Assembly: GCA_947475735.1 (NCBI GenBank)
Contig: CANJLQ010000002.1
Location: 124,001 to 188,000, forward strand
DNA: 64,000 bases
Direction of reading: 5' to 3'
From: Caulobacteraceae bacterium
GTDB lineage: Bacteria > Pseudomonadota > Alphaproteobacteria > Caulobacterales > Caulobacteraceae
In this document: one piece after another, positions 20,865 through 28,661 of the stretch
How positions within the stretch are numbered: position 1 is the first letter of the stretch
Layout: every line of letters starts with the position of its first letter
Position numbers and translations under genes: made by a program
The notes under the pieces: generated by a model
The model's database searches: none
Told to the model about the DNA's origin: nothing
The model's input: the letters and a program-made list of their open reading frames with translations, nothing else

Positions 20865-23618
20865 GTGGCGATCAACAACGGCTATCTGCTGGGCTTGTTC
20901 GGGGGCAGCTATGACCCCTCGACCAGCGCCGCCGTGACGACGGCCGTCACCCGCAAGCGCCAGCCGACGGCGCCGTGGAGCACCCAGGGGTCCGCCTCGG
21001 CCCCGGCCCCGGACGCCCTGGTCCGCGCGGCGCTGGGCGGACGGAAGTTCGTCAGCGAGGACGCCGCCCCGGTCGACGTGAAGGGCGCCTCAGCCGACTA
21101 CGCCAAGCTGTTCGCCCTGTATCGCGGGCTGGAGACCCTGAACGCCCTGGCCAATCGGGCGTCGGTCAAGGGGCTGGGCAACACCGACCTGGGCCTGATT
21201 CAGAAACGCTTCGCCTCGGGCCTGGCGGAGATCGGGGCCTATGTCGGCAAGACCGAGCTGGAGGGCCTGCGGCTGGTGCAAGGCACGTCGTCGTCCCTGT
21301 CCAAGACCACCGCGGCCGTGCCGCGCGACAGCGCCAACTCCGTCACCGGGCCGGTGCACGAAGGATCGATCGACAGCCCCGTCGCGGCCTTCGCCGGCGA
21401 CACGCGGTTCTCGATCACCATCCGGGTGCCACAGGGACTGGGCTCCGTCACCGCGACCATCCCCATCGATCTGGCGGACCTGGGATCGACGCCGCGCACG
21501 TTGGATGCGGTTCTGGGCCACATCAACGGCAAGCTGGAGGCCGGCGGTTTCCAGACCCGGATCGGGCGCGACCAGATCAAGGCCGAGGCCCGCACCGTCC
21601 AGGTCAACGGCAAGCCCGTCACTTTGCCCGCCGGTCCGGACAAATGGGCCCTGGCGATCCGGGGGACCTCGACCGAGACCGTGGGGTTCGCCGCAGCCGA
21701 CCGATCCGACGCCGTCTATGTGGTGCAGGGGTCAGGCACCGCGGGCGCCAACCAGCTGTTGAAATTCCAGTCGGACGGTGGCGCGGCCCCGGCGCCGGCC
21801 GGCGGCAATGTGGGCGAGACCCAGTGGGTCGACGGGCGGCTGTCGCAAGAGACTCTGCCCGACGGCATCGCGGCGGTGCGAGCCAGCGCCGTTGGCCCCG
21901 ACGGCTCGCTGTGGCTGGTGGCGGACCTGTCCAAGGGCCCCGGCACACAGCCGATCAAGGGCGCCCAGGACGTCGCTCTGATGAAGTACGACACGGCCGG
22001 TCGGCTGGTGGCGACGCGCGCGCTGGGCGCGGCCTCGACGGCCAGCGGCTATGCCATCGCCGTCGACGCCGGCGGCAACGTCGCGGTAGCCGGATCGGTC
22101 ACCGGCGCGCTGAACACCAAATCGACCGACGCGGGCAAGGCCGGTGACGTCGCCACCGTGGCCGACAGTTTCGTCACCGTCTTCAACGGCGACGGCGAGG
22201 AGCAATGGACCCAGCGTCGCGGGGCCCGCGCCGAGGACCAGGCGACCAGCGTCGCCTTCGGCCCCGACGGCGTCGTCTATATCGGGGGCCGCGCCAAGTC
22301 CGCCCTGACCGGGACGAGCGGCGTCGGCGGGTGGGACGGATACGTCCAGGCCTTCAAGGCGGGAGAACCCTATCCGACCGCCGGCATCGTCACCGCCGTG
22401 GTCGGCCAGAGCCAGTTCGGCACGGCGGCCGAGGACGGGGTCGACGCGGTCACCGTGGACGGCGGCAACCTGTACACCGCCGGGGTCGAGGACGGCCGGG
22501 CGGTGGTGCGTCGCTTCACCCTGGACGCGGCCGGAGCGCCGACCCTGGCCGGGACGCGGGATCTGGGCCCGATCTCGGGGTCCATCGAGGGCGTGTCGGT
22601 GGCGAACGGCCGGGTCATCCTGACCGGCACCAGCCGCGACAGCGGACTGTCGGCCGGAACGACCACCGTGGCGCATTCGGGGGGCACGGACGTCTTCACC
22701 GCCGCCCTGTCCAGCGACCTGACGGCGGCGGCCTCGGACCGGCTGACATGGTACGGCGGCGAGGGTCAGGACACGGCCGCCGACGTCAAGGTCCACGACG
22801 GCAAGGTCTGGATCACCGGCGTCGCCGACCGACCCGTCACCGCCAAGCCCGAGGATCCGACGCAGGGCTTTCTGGCGCGGATCGACCCACTGACGGGCGC
22901 GGTGGAGTATGAGCGCGTCTGGTCGGGCGAGAACGGTCAGGCCAAGCCGCTGACGCTGGCCGTCGCCACCAACGGCGCCTCGGTGCTGGACCGGTTAGGT
23001 CTGCCCCAGGGCGAGATCGATCAGTCGGATTCCAAACGCCTGATCGACGCGACCTCGCTGCGGGTCGGCGACCGCTTCTATGTGTCACCGGCCGACGGCG
23101 GCCGGGCGCAGGCGGTCACGATCGAGGCCAAGGACACCCTGGCCACCCTGGCCCGCAAGATCGGCATCGCGTCCAACGGTCGGCTCAAGGTCACCGTCGC
23201 GTCCGAGGGCGGCGCGGTCACCGGCAAGGACGGCGAGACCACGACCACCACCGGCGGCTTCCAGCGCCTGTCGATCATTGCCAAGGACGGCGTCACCGGG
23301 GCTGTCCTGACGTCGGGCGAGACCGGCCGTGACGCCCTGTTGGGCCTGGGTCTGTCACCCGGCTTCATCGGCCAGACCTCGGGCGACGACGTGACCCGCA
23401 CCTTCGGCCTGAACCTGCCCGCCGGCCTGACCCTGAACGACGCCGACGCCATCAAGGCCGCCGGCGAGAAGATCCAGGGGGCGCTGAAGGCCATCCGCGA
23501 CGCCTATCGCGCCCTCGCGCCGGAGACGACAACCAGCCGCGCCAACGGCCCGGTTCCGGCCTATCTGACCAACCAGATCTCCAACTATCAGGCGGCCCTG
23601 GCGCGGCTGGGCGGCTAG
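20865..23618 (+). CDS. Large flagellar-locus protein, FlaEY-like, with beta-propeller repeats
   Basis: 917 residues from GTG 20865, chosen because GGAGG lies 4 nt upstream; an ATG at 20844 lacks one. The N-terminal segment (about 1-150) is helical. The middle (about 280-690) has repeated blades such as VDAGGNVAVAGSVTG, FGPDGVVYIGGRAKS, VANGRVILTGTSRDS and VHDGKVWITGVADRP, the SBBP/propeller pattern. The C-terminus is helical again. No signal peptide. Size, repeats and position recall the Caulobacter regulatory protein FlaEY, needed for normal flagellin use; that identity is from memory and unverified. Confidence 0.65.
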   Translation: MAINNGYLLGLFGGSYDPSTSAAVTTAVTRKRQPTAPWSTQGSASAPAPDALVRAALGGRKFVSEDAAPVDVKGASADYAKLFALYRGLETLNALANRASVKGLGNTDLGLIQKRFASGLAEIGAYVGKTELEGLRLVQGTSSSLSKTTAAVPRDSANSVTGPVHEGSIDSPVAAFAGDTRFSITIRVPQGLGSVTATIPIDLADLGSTPRTLDAVLGHINGKLEAGGFQTRIGRDQIKAEARTVQVNGKPVTLPAGPDKWALAIRGTSTETVGFAAADRSDAVYVVQGSGTAGANQLLKFQSDGGAAPAPAGGNVGETQWVDGRLSQETLPDGIAAVRASAVGPDGSLWLVADLSKGPGTQPIKGAQDVALMKYDTAGRLVATRALGAASTASGYAIAVDAGGNVAVAGSVTGALNTKSTDAGKAGDVATVADSFVTVFNGDGEEQWTQRRGARAEDQATSVAFGPDGVVYIGGRAKSALTGTSGVGGWDGYVQAFKAGEPYPTAGIVTAVVGQSQFGTAAEDGVDAVTVDGGNLYTAGVEDGRAVVRRFTLDAAGAPTLAGTRDLGPISGSIEGVSVANGRVILTGTSRDSGLSAGTTTVAHSGGTDVFTAALSSDLTAAASDRLTWYGGEGQDTAADVKVHDGKVWITGVADRPVTAKPEDPTQGFLARIDPLTGAVEYERVWSGENGQAKPLTLAVATNGASVLDRLGLPQGEIDQSDSKRLIDATSLRVGDRFYVSPADGGRAQAVTIEAKDTLATLARKIGIASNGRLKVTVASEGGAVTGKDGETTTTTGGFQRLSIIAKDGVTGAVLTSGETGRDALLGLGLSPGFIGQTSGDDVTRTFGLNLPAGLTLNDADAIKAAGEKIQGALKAIRDAYRALAPETTTSRANGPVPAYLTNQISNYQAALARLGG

Positions 23619-23621
23619 GGC

Positions 23622-23918
23622 TCAGCGCGGCGTCGCGGCCGCCTGCGCCCTTCGCTCGGCCAGCAAGGTCTCGACCGCCAGGCGTCGCGCGGCGTCGCAG
23701 GCGACGATCTGGGCCCCTCGCGTGACATAGCCGATCTCCAGATCCGCCAGCCTCGGGCTGTCCGGCAGGCGATGCAGATCACAGGGCCGGGACGCCGTCT
23801 CCGGCAGGGTCAGACGCGGCGGCGCAACCGCCGAGGTCGGGCGCGATCCGGCACAGCTCGCGATCATGAGCGCGCAGGCGATCGATGCGATCGGGCGAAA
23901 GGGAATGGTCAGCGTCAT
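23622..23918 (-). CDS. Rz1-like outer-membrane spanin lipoprotein
   Basis: 98 residues from ATG 23918. A short signal ends in CALMIASC, a lipobox, giving a small Pro-containing mature lipoprotein. Its first 140 nt overlap the 3' end of the i-spanin gene in another frame, the nested arrangement characteristic of Rz/Rz1 pairs. The o-spanin joins the i-spanin and fuses inner and outer membranes in the last step of phage lysis. Last gene of the cassette. Family sequence conservation is low, so the call rests on architecture. Confidence 0.65.
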   Translation of the reverse strand: MTLTIPFRPIASIACALMIASCAGSRPTSAVAPPRLTLPETASRPCDLHRLPDSPRLADLEIGYVTRGAQIVACDAARRLAVETLLAERRAQAAATPR

Positions 23919-24225
23919 CGGCGGCTCTCGCTTCAAGGGTGGAACGGGTCGTGACGGCGTCGATCCGTCGGTGGGTCTCCAGGGCGGCGTCGAGGCGCGC
24001 CACCTGACCGGCCTGGCCCCCGGCTTCGGCGGAACGCGCGGCGGCATTGCCCTGGGCGACGACGGCGGCGGCCTCGGCCCGATCGGCGCGGCGTCGGGCG
24101 AGGTCGAACGGGTCCCAGCGAAAGCCGAGACCACCCAGAACCAGAGCGACGACGGCCAACATGGCGACCCCGGTCACAAGCCAGCCCAGCGGCGTCAGGG
24201 CGCGCAGGAAGGCGGCCGGGCTCAT
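23779..24225 (-). CDS. Rz-like inner-membrane spanin
   Basis: 148 residues from ATG 24225. One N-terminal transmembrane helix (about 14-37, PLGWLVTGVAMLAVVALVLG) and a charged, alanine-rich periplasmic coiled coil (RRADRAEAAAVVAQGNAAAR). Start overlaps the endolysin stop as ATGA. Topology, length and the overlapping small lipoprotein fit an i-spanin. A generic coiled-coil membrane protein is the alternative. Confidence 0.7.
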   Translation of the reverse strand: MSPAAFLRALTPLGWLVTGVAMLAVVALVLGGLGFRWDPFDLARRRADRAEAAAVVAQGNAAARSAEAGGQAGQVARLDAALETHRRIDAVTTRSTLEARAADDADHSLSPDRIDRLRAHDRELCRIAPDLGGCAAASDPAGDGVPAL

Positions 24226-24605
24226 GGGAACACCCGCCGGTCCATCTCGAAATGCGGACCGTCGCGCAAGGTCGGCCAGTCGCCGCCCCAAACGATGGCG
24301 GTCCCCTGCTCGGCCGCCGCGGCCTTCACCGCCTCGGCGATGCGAGGGTAGAGCGGCCAGTCCCAGCGGATCTTGCCGTCCACCAGGGCGGCGACATCGA
24401 CGGCGTGGCCGGTCAGGTGCCGGGACTTCAAGGTGCGACTGGCCCCGGCCCGAACCAGGGCGGCCTGGCGCGCGGGGGTGCGCAGGCCCTCGGTGATCAG
24501 GAAGTCGATGGGCGATCGCCCGATCGCGGCCTCCATGACCGCGACCAGGGCCGGATGGACGCCCTTCATCCGCGCGCGGGATCGGGCCGAGAAACGAAAG
24601 CTCAT
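24222..24605 (-). CDS. M15-type endolysin (L-Ala-D-Glu / D-Ala-D-Ala peptidase family)
   Basis: 127 residues from ATG 24605 (MSFRFSARSRARMKGVHPAL). Zinc-peptidase motifs of the M15 family are present: SRHLTGHAVDVAAL (HxxxxxxD) and the C-terminal GDWPTLRDGPHFEM (His ligand). Length and domain match phage T5-type endolysins and the lysis enzyme of gene transfer agents. It has no signal peptide, so it needs the holin to reach the wall. Overlaps holin and spanin genes by 4 nt each. Confidence 0.88.
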   Translation of the reverse strand: MSFRFSARSRARMKGVHPALVAVMEAAIGRSPIDFLITEGLRTPARQAALVRAGASRTLKSRHLTGHAVDVAALVDGKIRWDWPLYPRIAEAVKAAAAEQGTAIVWGGDWPTLRDGPHFEMDRRVFP

Positions 24606-24871
24606 CGCGCCCCTCCCTCGGCCAGGCGCAGGCGCAGATTGGCCAGCAGGGCGACCAGCTGCTGGGCCGTGGGGGCCACGAGGTAGAGAACCAGCGTCAG
24701 GGCCAGAAGACCCATCAAACCGGCGGCGACGCGCGGAAGCTGGGCCGGCTCGGTGCGCTCGACGGCCGAGGCCAGCAGGCACCACAAGGCCAGGCTGACC
24801 AGGAAGACATAGAGGCGGCGCCACAGCCAGCGGGCCTCGGCCAGGGGCGGGATCGGGGTGCGGTCAGTCAT
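24602..24871 (-). CDS. Holin-like small membrane protein
   Basis: 89 residues with two hydrophobic helices (about 21-38, LYVFLVSLALWCLLASAV; and 51-68) and a charged C-terminus (NLRLRLAEGGAR). The place directly before the endolysin, with ATGA overlap, is the standard holin position. Sequence alone would not assign it. It would open the inner membrane for the endolysin. Confidence 0.7.
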   Translation of the reverse strand: MTDRTPIPPLAEARWLWRRLYVFLVSLALWCLLASAVERTEPAQLPRVAAGLMGLLALTLVLYLVAPTAQQLVALLANLRLRLAEGGAR

Positions 24872-25037
24872 GGTCCATCTCCGGAGAAAACACGGGGCGG
24901 GTGGAGCGCCAGTCGGCTCCGGTCAGGTCGAGGCTCTCTCGGGGCGACAAACGACGCGGTGTCTCCCAGACCTCGGGCTCCAGCAGACGATCGTCGGGCG
25001 CGACGACCCGCCTGCGACGACGCAGCGGCGCGCTCAT
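24864..25037 (-). CDS. Small coupled protein, 57 aa, between tail-fibre and holin genes
   Basis: ATG 25037 overlaps the DUF2793 stop (ATGA) and its TGA overlaps the holin start. The translation is MSAPLRRRRRVVAPDDRLLE followed by an acidic, Trp-containing tail (EVWETPRRLSP, then DLTGADWRSTRPVF). Very basic N-terminus, no membrane segment. Its tight coupling on both sides supports that it is real. A chaperone or regulator of the neighbouring proteins is possible, but nothing in the sequence proves it. Confidence 0.65.
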   Translation of the reverse strand: MSAPLRRRRRVVAPDDRLLEPEVWETPRRLSPRESLDLTGADWRSTRPVFSPEMDHD

Positions 25038-26488
25038 CCCTGCACCAGGATCAGGACCGCGCCGGCCGCGCCCGCGCCGCCGGCGCCGCCGGACGCGATC
25101 CCGGCACCGCCGCCACCCCCGCCAGCGCCGCGCGCCCCGCCCGCCCCGCCAGCGAAGCCCGCGCCGGACGAAGCAGCCGATCCGCCGCCACCGCCACCAC
25201 CGCTGATCGAGACCGCGACGGGAGGGGCGGCTCCCGCGCTTCCCGCCGACGCCGACCCGCCCGCGCCGCCGGGGGCCGGACAGGACAACAGCCCGCCCGT
25301 GCCGCCGTCGCCGCCGTTCCTGGCCGTGCCGCCCGCCTCCAGCGACCCGCCCGCGCCGCCTCCGCCTGGCGCGCCGGGGGCCGCGCTCGCCTGGCCTGCG
25401 CCGCCGGTGGCCGAAGGGGCGGTGGCCCCGCCGTCATTGCCGCCCAGAAGGCCGGGACCGCCGGAGCCGCCCGCGCCACCGGACGCGCCCGATTGACCGG
25501 CCAAGCCGCCTCGCGCGGTCAGCAGGGTCACGCCGCCGCTCGTGATCGTGGTGTCGCCCCCGGCCGCGCCACCAGCGCCGCCCGCGCCGACCGTCAGCGT
25601 CAGCCCCGCCGGCAGATCGGCCGTCCGCCACAGCGCGGTCGACAGGCCCCCGCCGCCCCCGCCTCCGCCGCCGGACCTCAGCCCGCTGGCCCCGAAGGCG
25701 CCCGCCCCGCCCCCACCGCCGCCCCCGACGGCCATGACCGACAGCGTCCGCGCCCAGTCCGGCGGGCTCCAGGCCCCGCCCGCCGTCAGCAGGACCGCCT
25801 CGACCCGCCCGGCCCCGCGCGGGAAGGTCACGCGACCGTCGTCGCCGTCGATGCGGAAGGCCTCGCGCCAGGTCGCGCCGTCGCTGGAAACCCTCAGCGT
25901 CAGGTCGTCGTCGCCGACGAGGCCGAACTCGGCGCGGCCGCCGTATCCGCTCTGGAACAGCAGCGACAGGACGTCGGTCGGGGTGTCCTTGTTCAGGGTG
26001 ATGCGCAGGTCGCCGTCGCCGCCGTCGGCCTCGGGCCGGGCGGTCCACAGGGCCTTGTTGACCTTGGCGGCGAAGGGGTTGGTGGCGTCGGCCTCAGTGT
26101 TCAGGCCCAGCCGGGTCAGGTTCTGGTGCTCGGCCCTGCGGATCAGGGGCGTCCAGCCGCCCGCATCGCGCGCGATGAGCTCATCGCGATCCCGCACCAG
26201 GACCAGCATGCCAAGCGGCACCGGCACCCGGACCCACCCGCCGGCCTCGGCGCGGACCAGGTCTCCCGCGCTCCAGCTGGCCCAGGTCGCGCCGGTCGCG
26301 CCGGGCGGGAGGATGTAGAGGTCGCCCTCGGTCGGGCTGGCCGGCTCGGCCGCGACGGTGCGGCTGATCACCGCCGTCTGGGTCAGGGCGTCGAGGCGGG
26401 CCAGGGCCTCGTTGACGGTGACGTGTTTCTGCAGCTGACCCGCCGCGACATAGGGCAGGGTCAGGCGCGCGCTGTGGCTGGATGGCAT
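25034..26488 (-). CDS. DUF2793 tail-fibre-like protein with polyglycine C-terminal domain
   Basis: 484 residues. The N-terminal 90 residues fit DUF2793 (RLTLPYVAAGQLQKHVTVNE, then EGDLYILPPGATG), a domain found in phage tails and in the host-attachment fibre of alphaproteobacterial gene transfer agents. A central beta-rich segment (about 110-240) follows. The last 230 residues are extremely glycine-rich (GGGGGGGAGAFG, SGGGGGGGG, AGGAGGAA), resembling polyglycine-sandwich adhesin tips. First gene of the lysis operon; GGAG lies 9 nt before ATG. Confidence 0.8.
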   Translation of the reverse strand: MPSSHSARLTLPYVAAGQLQKHVTVNEALARLDALTQTAVISRTVAAEPASPTEGDLYILPPGATGATWASWSAGDLVRAEAGGWVRVPVPLGMLVLVRDRDELIARDAGGWTPLIRRAEHQNLTRLGLNTEADATNPFAAKVNKALWTARPEADGGDGDLRITLNKDTPTDVLSLLFQSGYGGRAEFGLVGDDDLTLRVSSDGATWREAFRIDGDDGRVTFPRGAGRVEAVLLTAGGAWSPPDWARTLSVMAVGGGGGGGAGAFGASGLRSGGGGGGGGGLSTALWRTADLPAGLTLTVGAGGAGGAAGGDTTITSGGVTLLTARGGLAGQSGASGGAGGSGGPGLLGGNDGGATAPSATGGAGQASAAPGAPGGGGAGGSLEAGGTARNGGDGGTGGLLSCPAPGGAGGSASAGSAGAAPPVAVSISGGGGGGGSAASSGAGFAGGAGGARGAGGGGGGAGIASGGAGGAGAAGAVLILVQG

Positions 26489-26763
26489 GATCGATCTCCG
26501 CGTTGAGGCTGGAGATCAGTCTGTGGGAGCCGCCAATGCGGGCGCGCTCAGCCGACGTCGATCGACGTGGCCTTTGAATCAAGGGGCGAATTCAGCCTGT
26601 CTTCGGATGAAAGGGCGCTTGAAGGCGGATGCGGGGAGGCCGTTGGAAGGGCTGGGAGGCCTCCCCGCGGACCGATGCGCGGCTGTCAGGACCCCGACGC
26701 CGCGAAGCGACGTCGAACGCACCGGTCAAGGCAGCTACGGACGCGTCGGCGCGCCGGATGCGG
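26489..26763. other. 275-bp intergenic region upstream of the tail-fibre/lysis operon
   Basis: No gene seen. It separates the DUF2793 start from the anti-sigma factor stop, both on the minus strand, so it should carry the operon promoter. It contains a 14-bp perfect palindrome (26555-26568) and TTGAATCAA (26574-26582), which includes a GANTC methylation site. Confidence 0.6.
26555..26568 (-). promoter_or_regulatory. Candidate operator: 14-bp perfect palindrome
   Basis: ACGTCGATCGACGT, self-complementary, centred about 73 nt upstream of the DUF2793 start. Position and symmetry fit a dimeric regulator binding at the promoter of the lysis operon. The regulator is unknown. Confidence 0.4.
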
Positions 26764-27495
26764 TCAGAGTTGCTGAAGTTCGCCGGAGGCGACGACCGGG
26801 CCCTGGGGCTCCGTCGGCGGCGGTGTGGTGCCCGGGGCCTCGATCGAGATGGCGACCGCCGTGGCCGTGCCCGCCTGGCCGCTGAGGGCCTGTGACAGGG
26901 TCCGACGCGAGGCCTCCGCGCCGTCGATCGCACCGATCAGCTGGACCCCGCCCTCGGGCCGCACCAGCCAAAGGTGCGGCACGCCGTCGGAGGCGGCGAT
27001 GGCCGTCGTGGGGGCGATGAACAGATTTCCGGTCACGGTGTCATAGGCGATGGTCACCGCCGGGGCCCCGCCCTCGGACAGGGTCAGGGTGGCGACGCGT
27101 GTCACGCCACCGGCAGGCGCGGGGGCGGGTTCGGGCACCGGGGCGGGGCGCGCGATCAGGACGGCGACGGCGACGAGGCTGGCGGCCAGCAAGCCGGTCG
27201 ATCCGATGGCCCAACCGCGCCAGAAGCCCAGGCGACCGTTGTCATTGGCGGCCGGATCGATCCCGGCGAGGATGCGGGGCCAGACGCCTGGCGACGGCTC
27301 GACACCGCGGATTTCGGCGGCGAAGGCGGCCAGATGCGCGTTCCAGGCCTCGACCTCGGCGGCGAAGGCCGGGTCGGCCTGCGCGCGGGCGCGGGCGGCC
27401 CGCTCCTCGTCCGGCGACAGGACACGCAGGGCCAACTCTCCGGCCAGGGCGCGGGCGTCGTCGGGTCCGGGCTCGTGTGTGGTGGTGTCGCTCAT
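26764..27495 (-). CDS. Anti-sigma factor, RskA-like
   Basis: 243 residues. N-terminal cytoplasmic anti-sigma region (DARALAGELALRVLSPDEER, then WNAHLAAFAAEI), one transmembrane helix (about 92-113, GSTGLLAASLVAVAVLIARP) and a periplasmic RskA C-terminal domain (VPHLWLVRPEGGVQLIGAID). It would hold the ECF sigma factor until an envelope signal triggers release. Overlaps the sigma gene by 4 nt. Confidence 0.88.
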   Translation of the reverse strand: MSDTTTHEPGPDDARALAGELALRVLSPDEERAARARAQADPAFAAEVEAWNAHLAAFAAEIRGVEPSPGVWPRILAGIDPAANDNGRLGFWRGWAIGSTGLLAASLVAVAVLIARPAPVPEPAPAPAGGVTRVATLTLSEGGAPAVTIAYDTVTGNLFIAPTTAIAASDGVPHLWLVRPEGGVQLIGAIDGAEASRRTLSQALSGQAGTATAVAISIEAPGTTPPPTEPQGPVVASGELQQL

Positions 27496-28049
27496 GATTC
27501 GAGGCAGCTCCTCAGCCTCATCAGCCCCCGTCGGATCCAGCTTTTCATCGTTCCCAGCGGCACGTTCTCGCGCTGGGCCAGGGCGTCGTAGGTGACCCCT
27601 TCGATGAAGGCTGTGCGGATCACGCCACGGGCCTTTTCCTCGAGTTGGTCCAGGCAGACGTTCAGCCGACCGACCTCGTCGGCCTGCTCGATCGTCTCGG
27701 ACGCCAGAGCCGCGCCGTCGGCAAGATCATGGGCGTCCTCGACCGGGACGGCGCGCCGCATGGGGGAGGCCGAGCGCAGCCGGTCGATCGAGCGATTGCG
27801 CGCGATCGTCACCAGCCAGGTGATGGGGCTGGCGCGCGCCGGATCGAAGCCGTCGGCTTTTCTCCACACTGTCAGATAGGTGTCCTGCAAGACGTCCTCG
27901 GCCGTTTGGCGGTCAGGCAAGATACGCAGGCACACGCCCAATAGCTTCGCCGAGGTCGCTTCATAGACCACGCGGAACGCGGATCGGTCGCCCTGTCCGG
28001 CCTGAACCAGGGCCGCAGCCAGTTCGTCTCGCGTCAGCATGGCGGCCAT
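27492..28049 (-). CDS. ECF-family RNA polymerase sigma factor
   Basis: 185 residues; the start could be 28049 or the ATG at 28040. Region 2 (LLGVCLRILPDRQTAEDVLQ, DTYLTVWRKA, ITWLVTIARNRSIDRLR) and region 4 (GVTYDALAQRENVPLGTMKS, WIRRGLMRLR) are both intact. It belongs with the SigK-type group that pairs with RskA-like anti-sigmas. Targets are unknown; autoregulation is likely. Confidence 0.92.
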   Translation of the reverse strand: MAAMLTRDELAAALVQAGQGDRSAFRVVYEATSAKLLGVCLRILPDRQTAEDVLQDTYLTVWRKADGFDPARASPITWLVTIARNRSIDRLRSASPMRRAVPVEDAHDLADGAALASETIEQADEVGRLNVCLDQLEEKARGVIRTAFIEGVTYDALAQRENVPLGTMKSWIRRGLMRLRSCLES

Positions 28050-28121
28050 GGAGCACTCTGCACGTTCGTTACCGGGCGACTAGGGCGAGCCCCGGCGACG
28101 CCGTCAAGCCGAATGCGCATC

Positions 28122-28595
28122 CTAGTCATGCAGGTAGACAATCCGTCGCTTGTTCGGATCAGCCCGCATCGTCGCCACGTGCCGGTCGTGGTCGCCGGAC
28201 GCCCGGGCTTCGCGCTCGTTGGCCTCGACCCAGTGGGTGCTCTCGATGTCCTTCTGCAGCGCCTTGGCCGCCATCAGGTGGCCCGGGAAGAAGAAGTCGA
28301 CCAGATCGGGCGCGAACGGCACCACCTCGCCGACCGCCGTCGTCGCGCTGTCGACGCCCAGATAGCCGACCATCCGGACGATCGTGCCGGGGGCCGCCCT
28401 GGCCCGTAGCGCCTGCATCAGCAGCCAGCCGCTGGCCCCGACGCTGTAGACAGTGCCCACGACCGGGATCCAGGTCAGCAGGCCGTCCAGACCCACGCCG
28501 AAGGGCCCAAAGCCCACCGCCCGGTCGGACAGCTTCTTGATCCCCTCGACATTGGACCAGATTTTCTCGATATCCGCGACGGATCGTTTGGCCAT
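28122..28595 (-). CDS. DUF4112 protein
   Basis: 157 residues from ATG 28595 behind GGGAGGG. The DUF4112 core is visible: LDGLLTWIPVVGTVYSVGAS, then YLGVDSATTAVGEVVPFAPD and DFFFPGHLMAAKAL. Two or three hydrophobic segments suggest membrane association. No biochemical role is known for the family. Same strand as, and 72 nt from, the sigma factor gene. Confidence 0.85.
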   Translation of the reverse strand: MAKRSVADIEKIWSNVEGIKKLSDRAVGFGPFGVGLDGLLTWIPVVGTVYSVGASGWLLMQALRARAAPGTIVRMVGYLGVDSATTAVGEVVPFAPDLVDFFFPGHLMAAKALQKDIESTHWVEANEREARASGDHDRHVATMRADPNKRRIVYLHD

Positions 28596-28661
28596 CTCGC
28601 CCTCCCTGAGCGGGGTCAACGCCCCACATCGACCCGTGTTCACTCTCGAAAGCAACATGCC

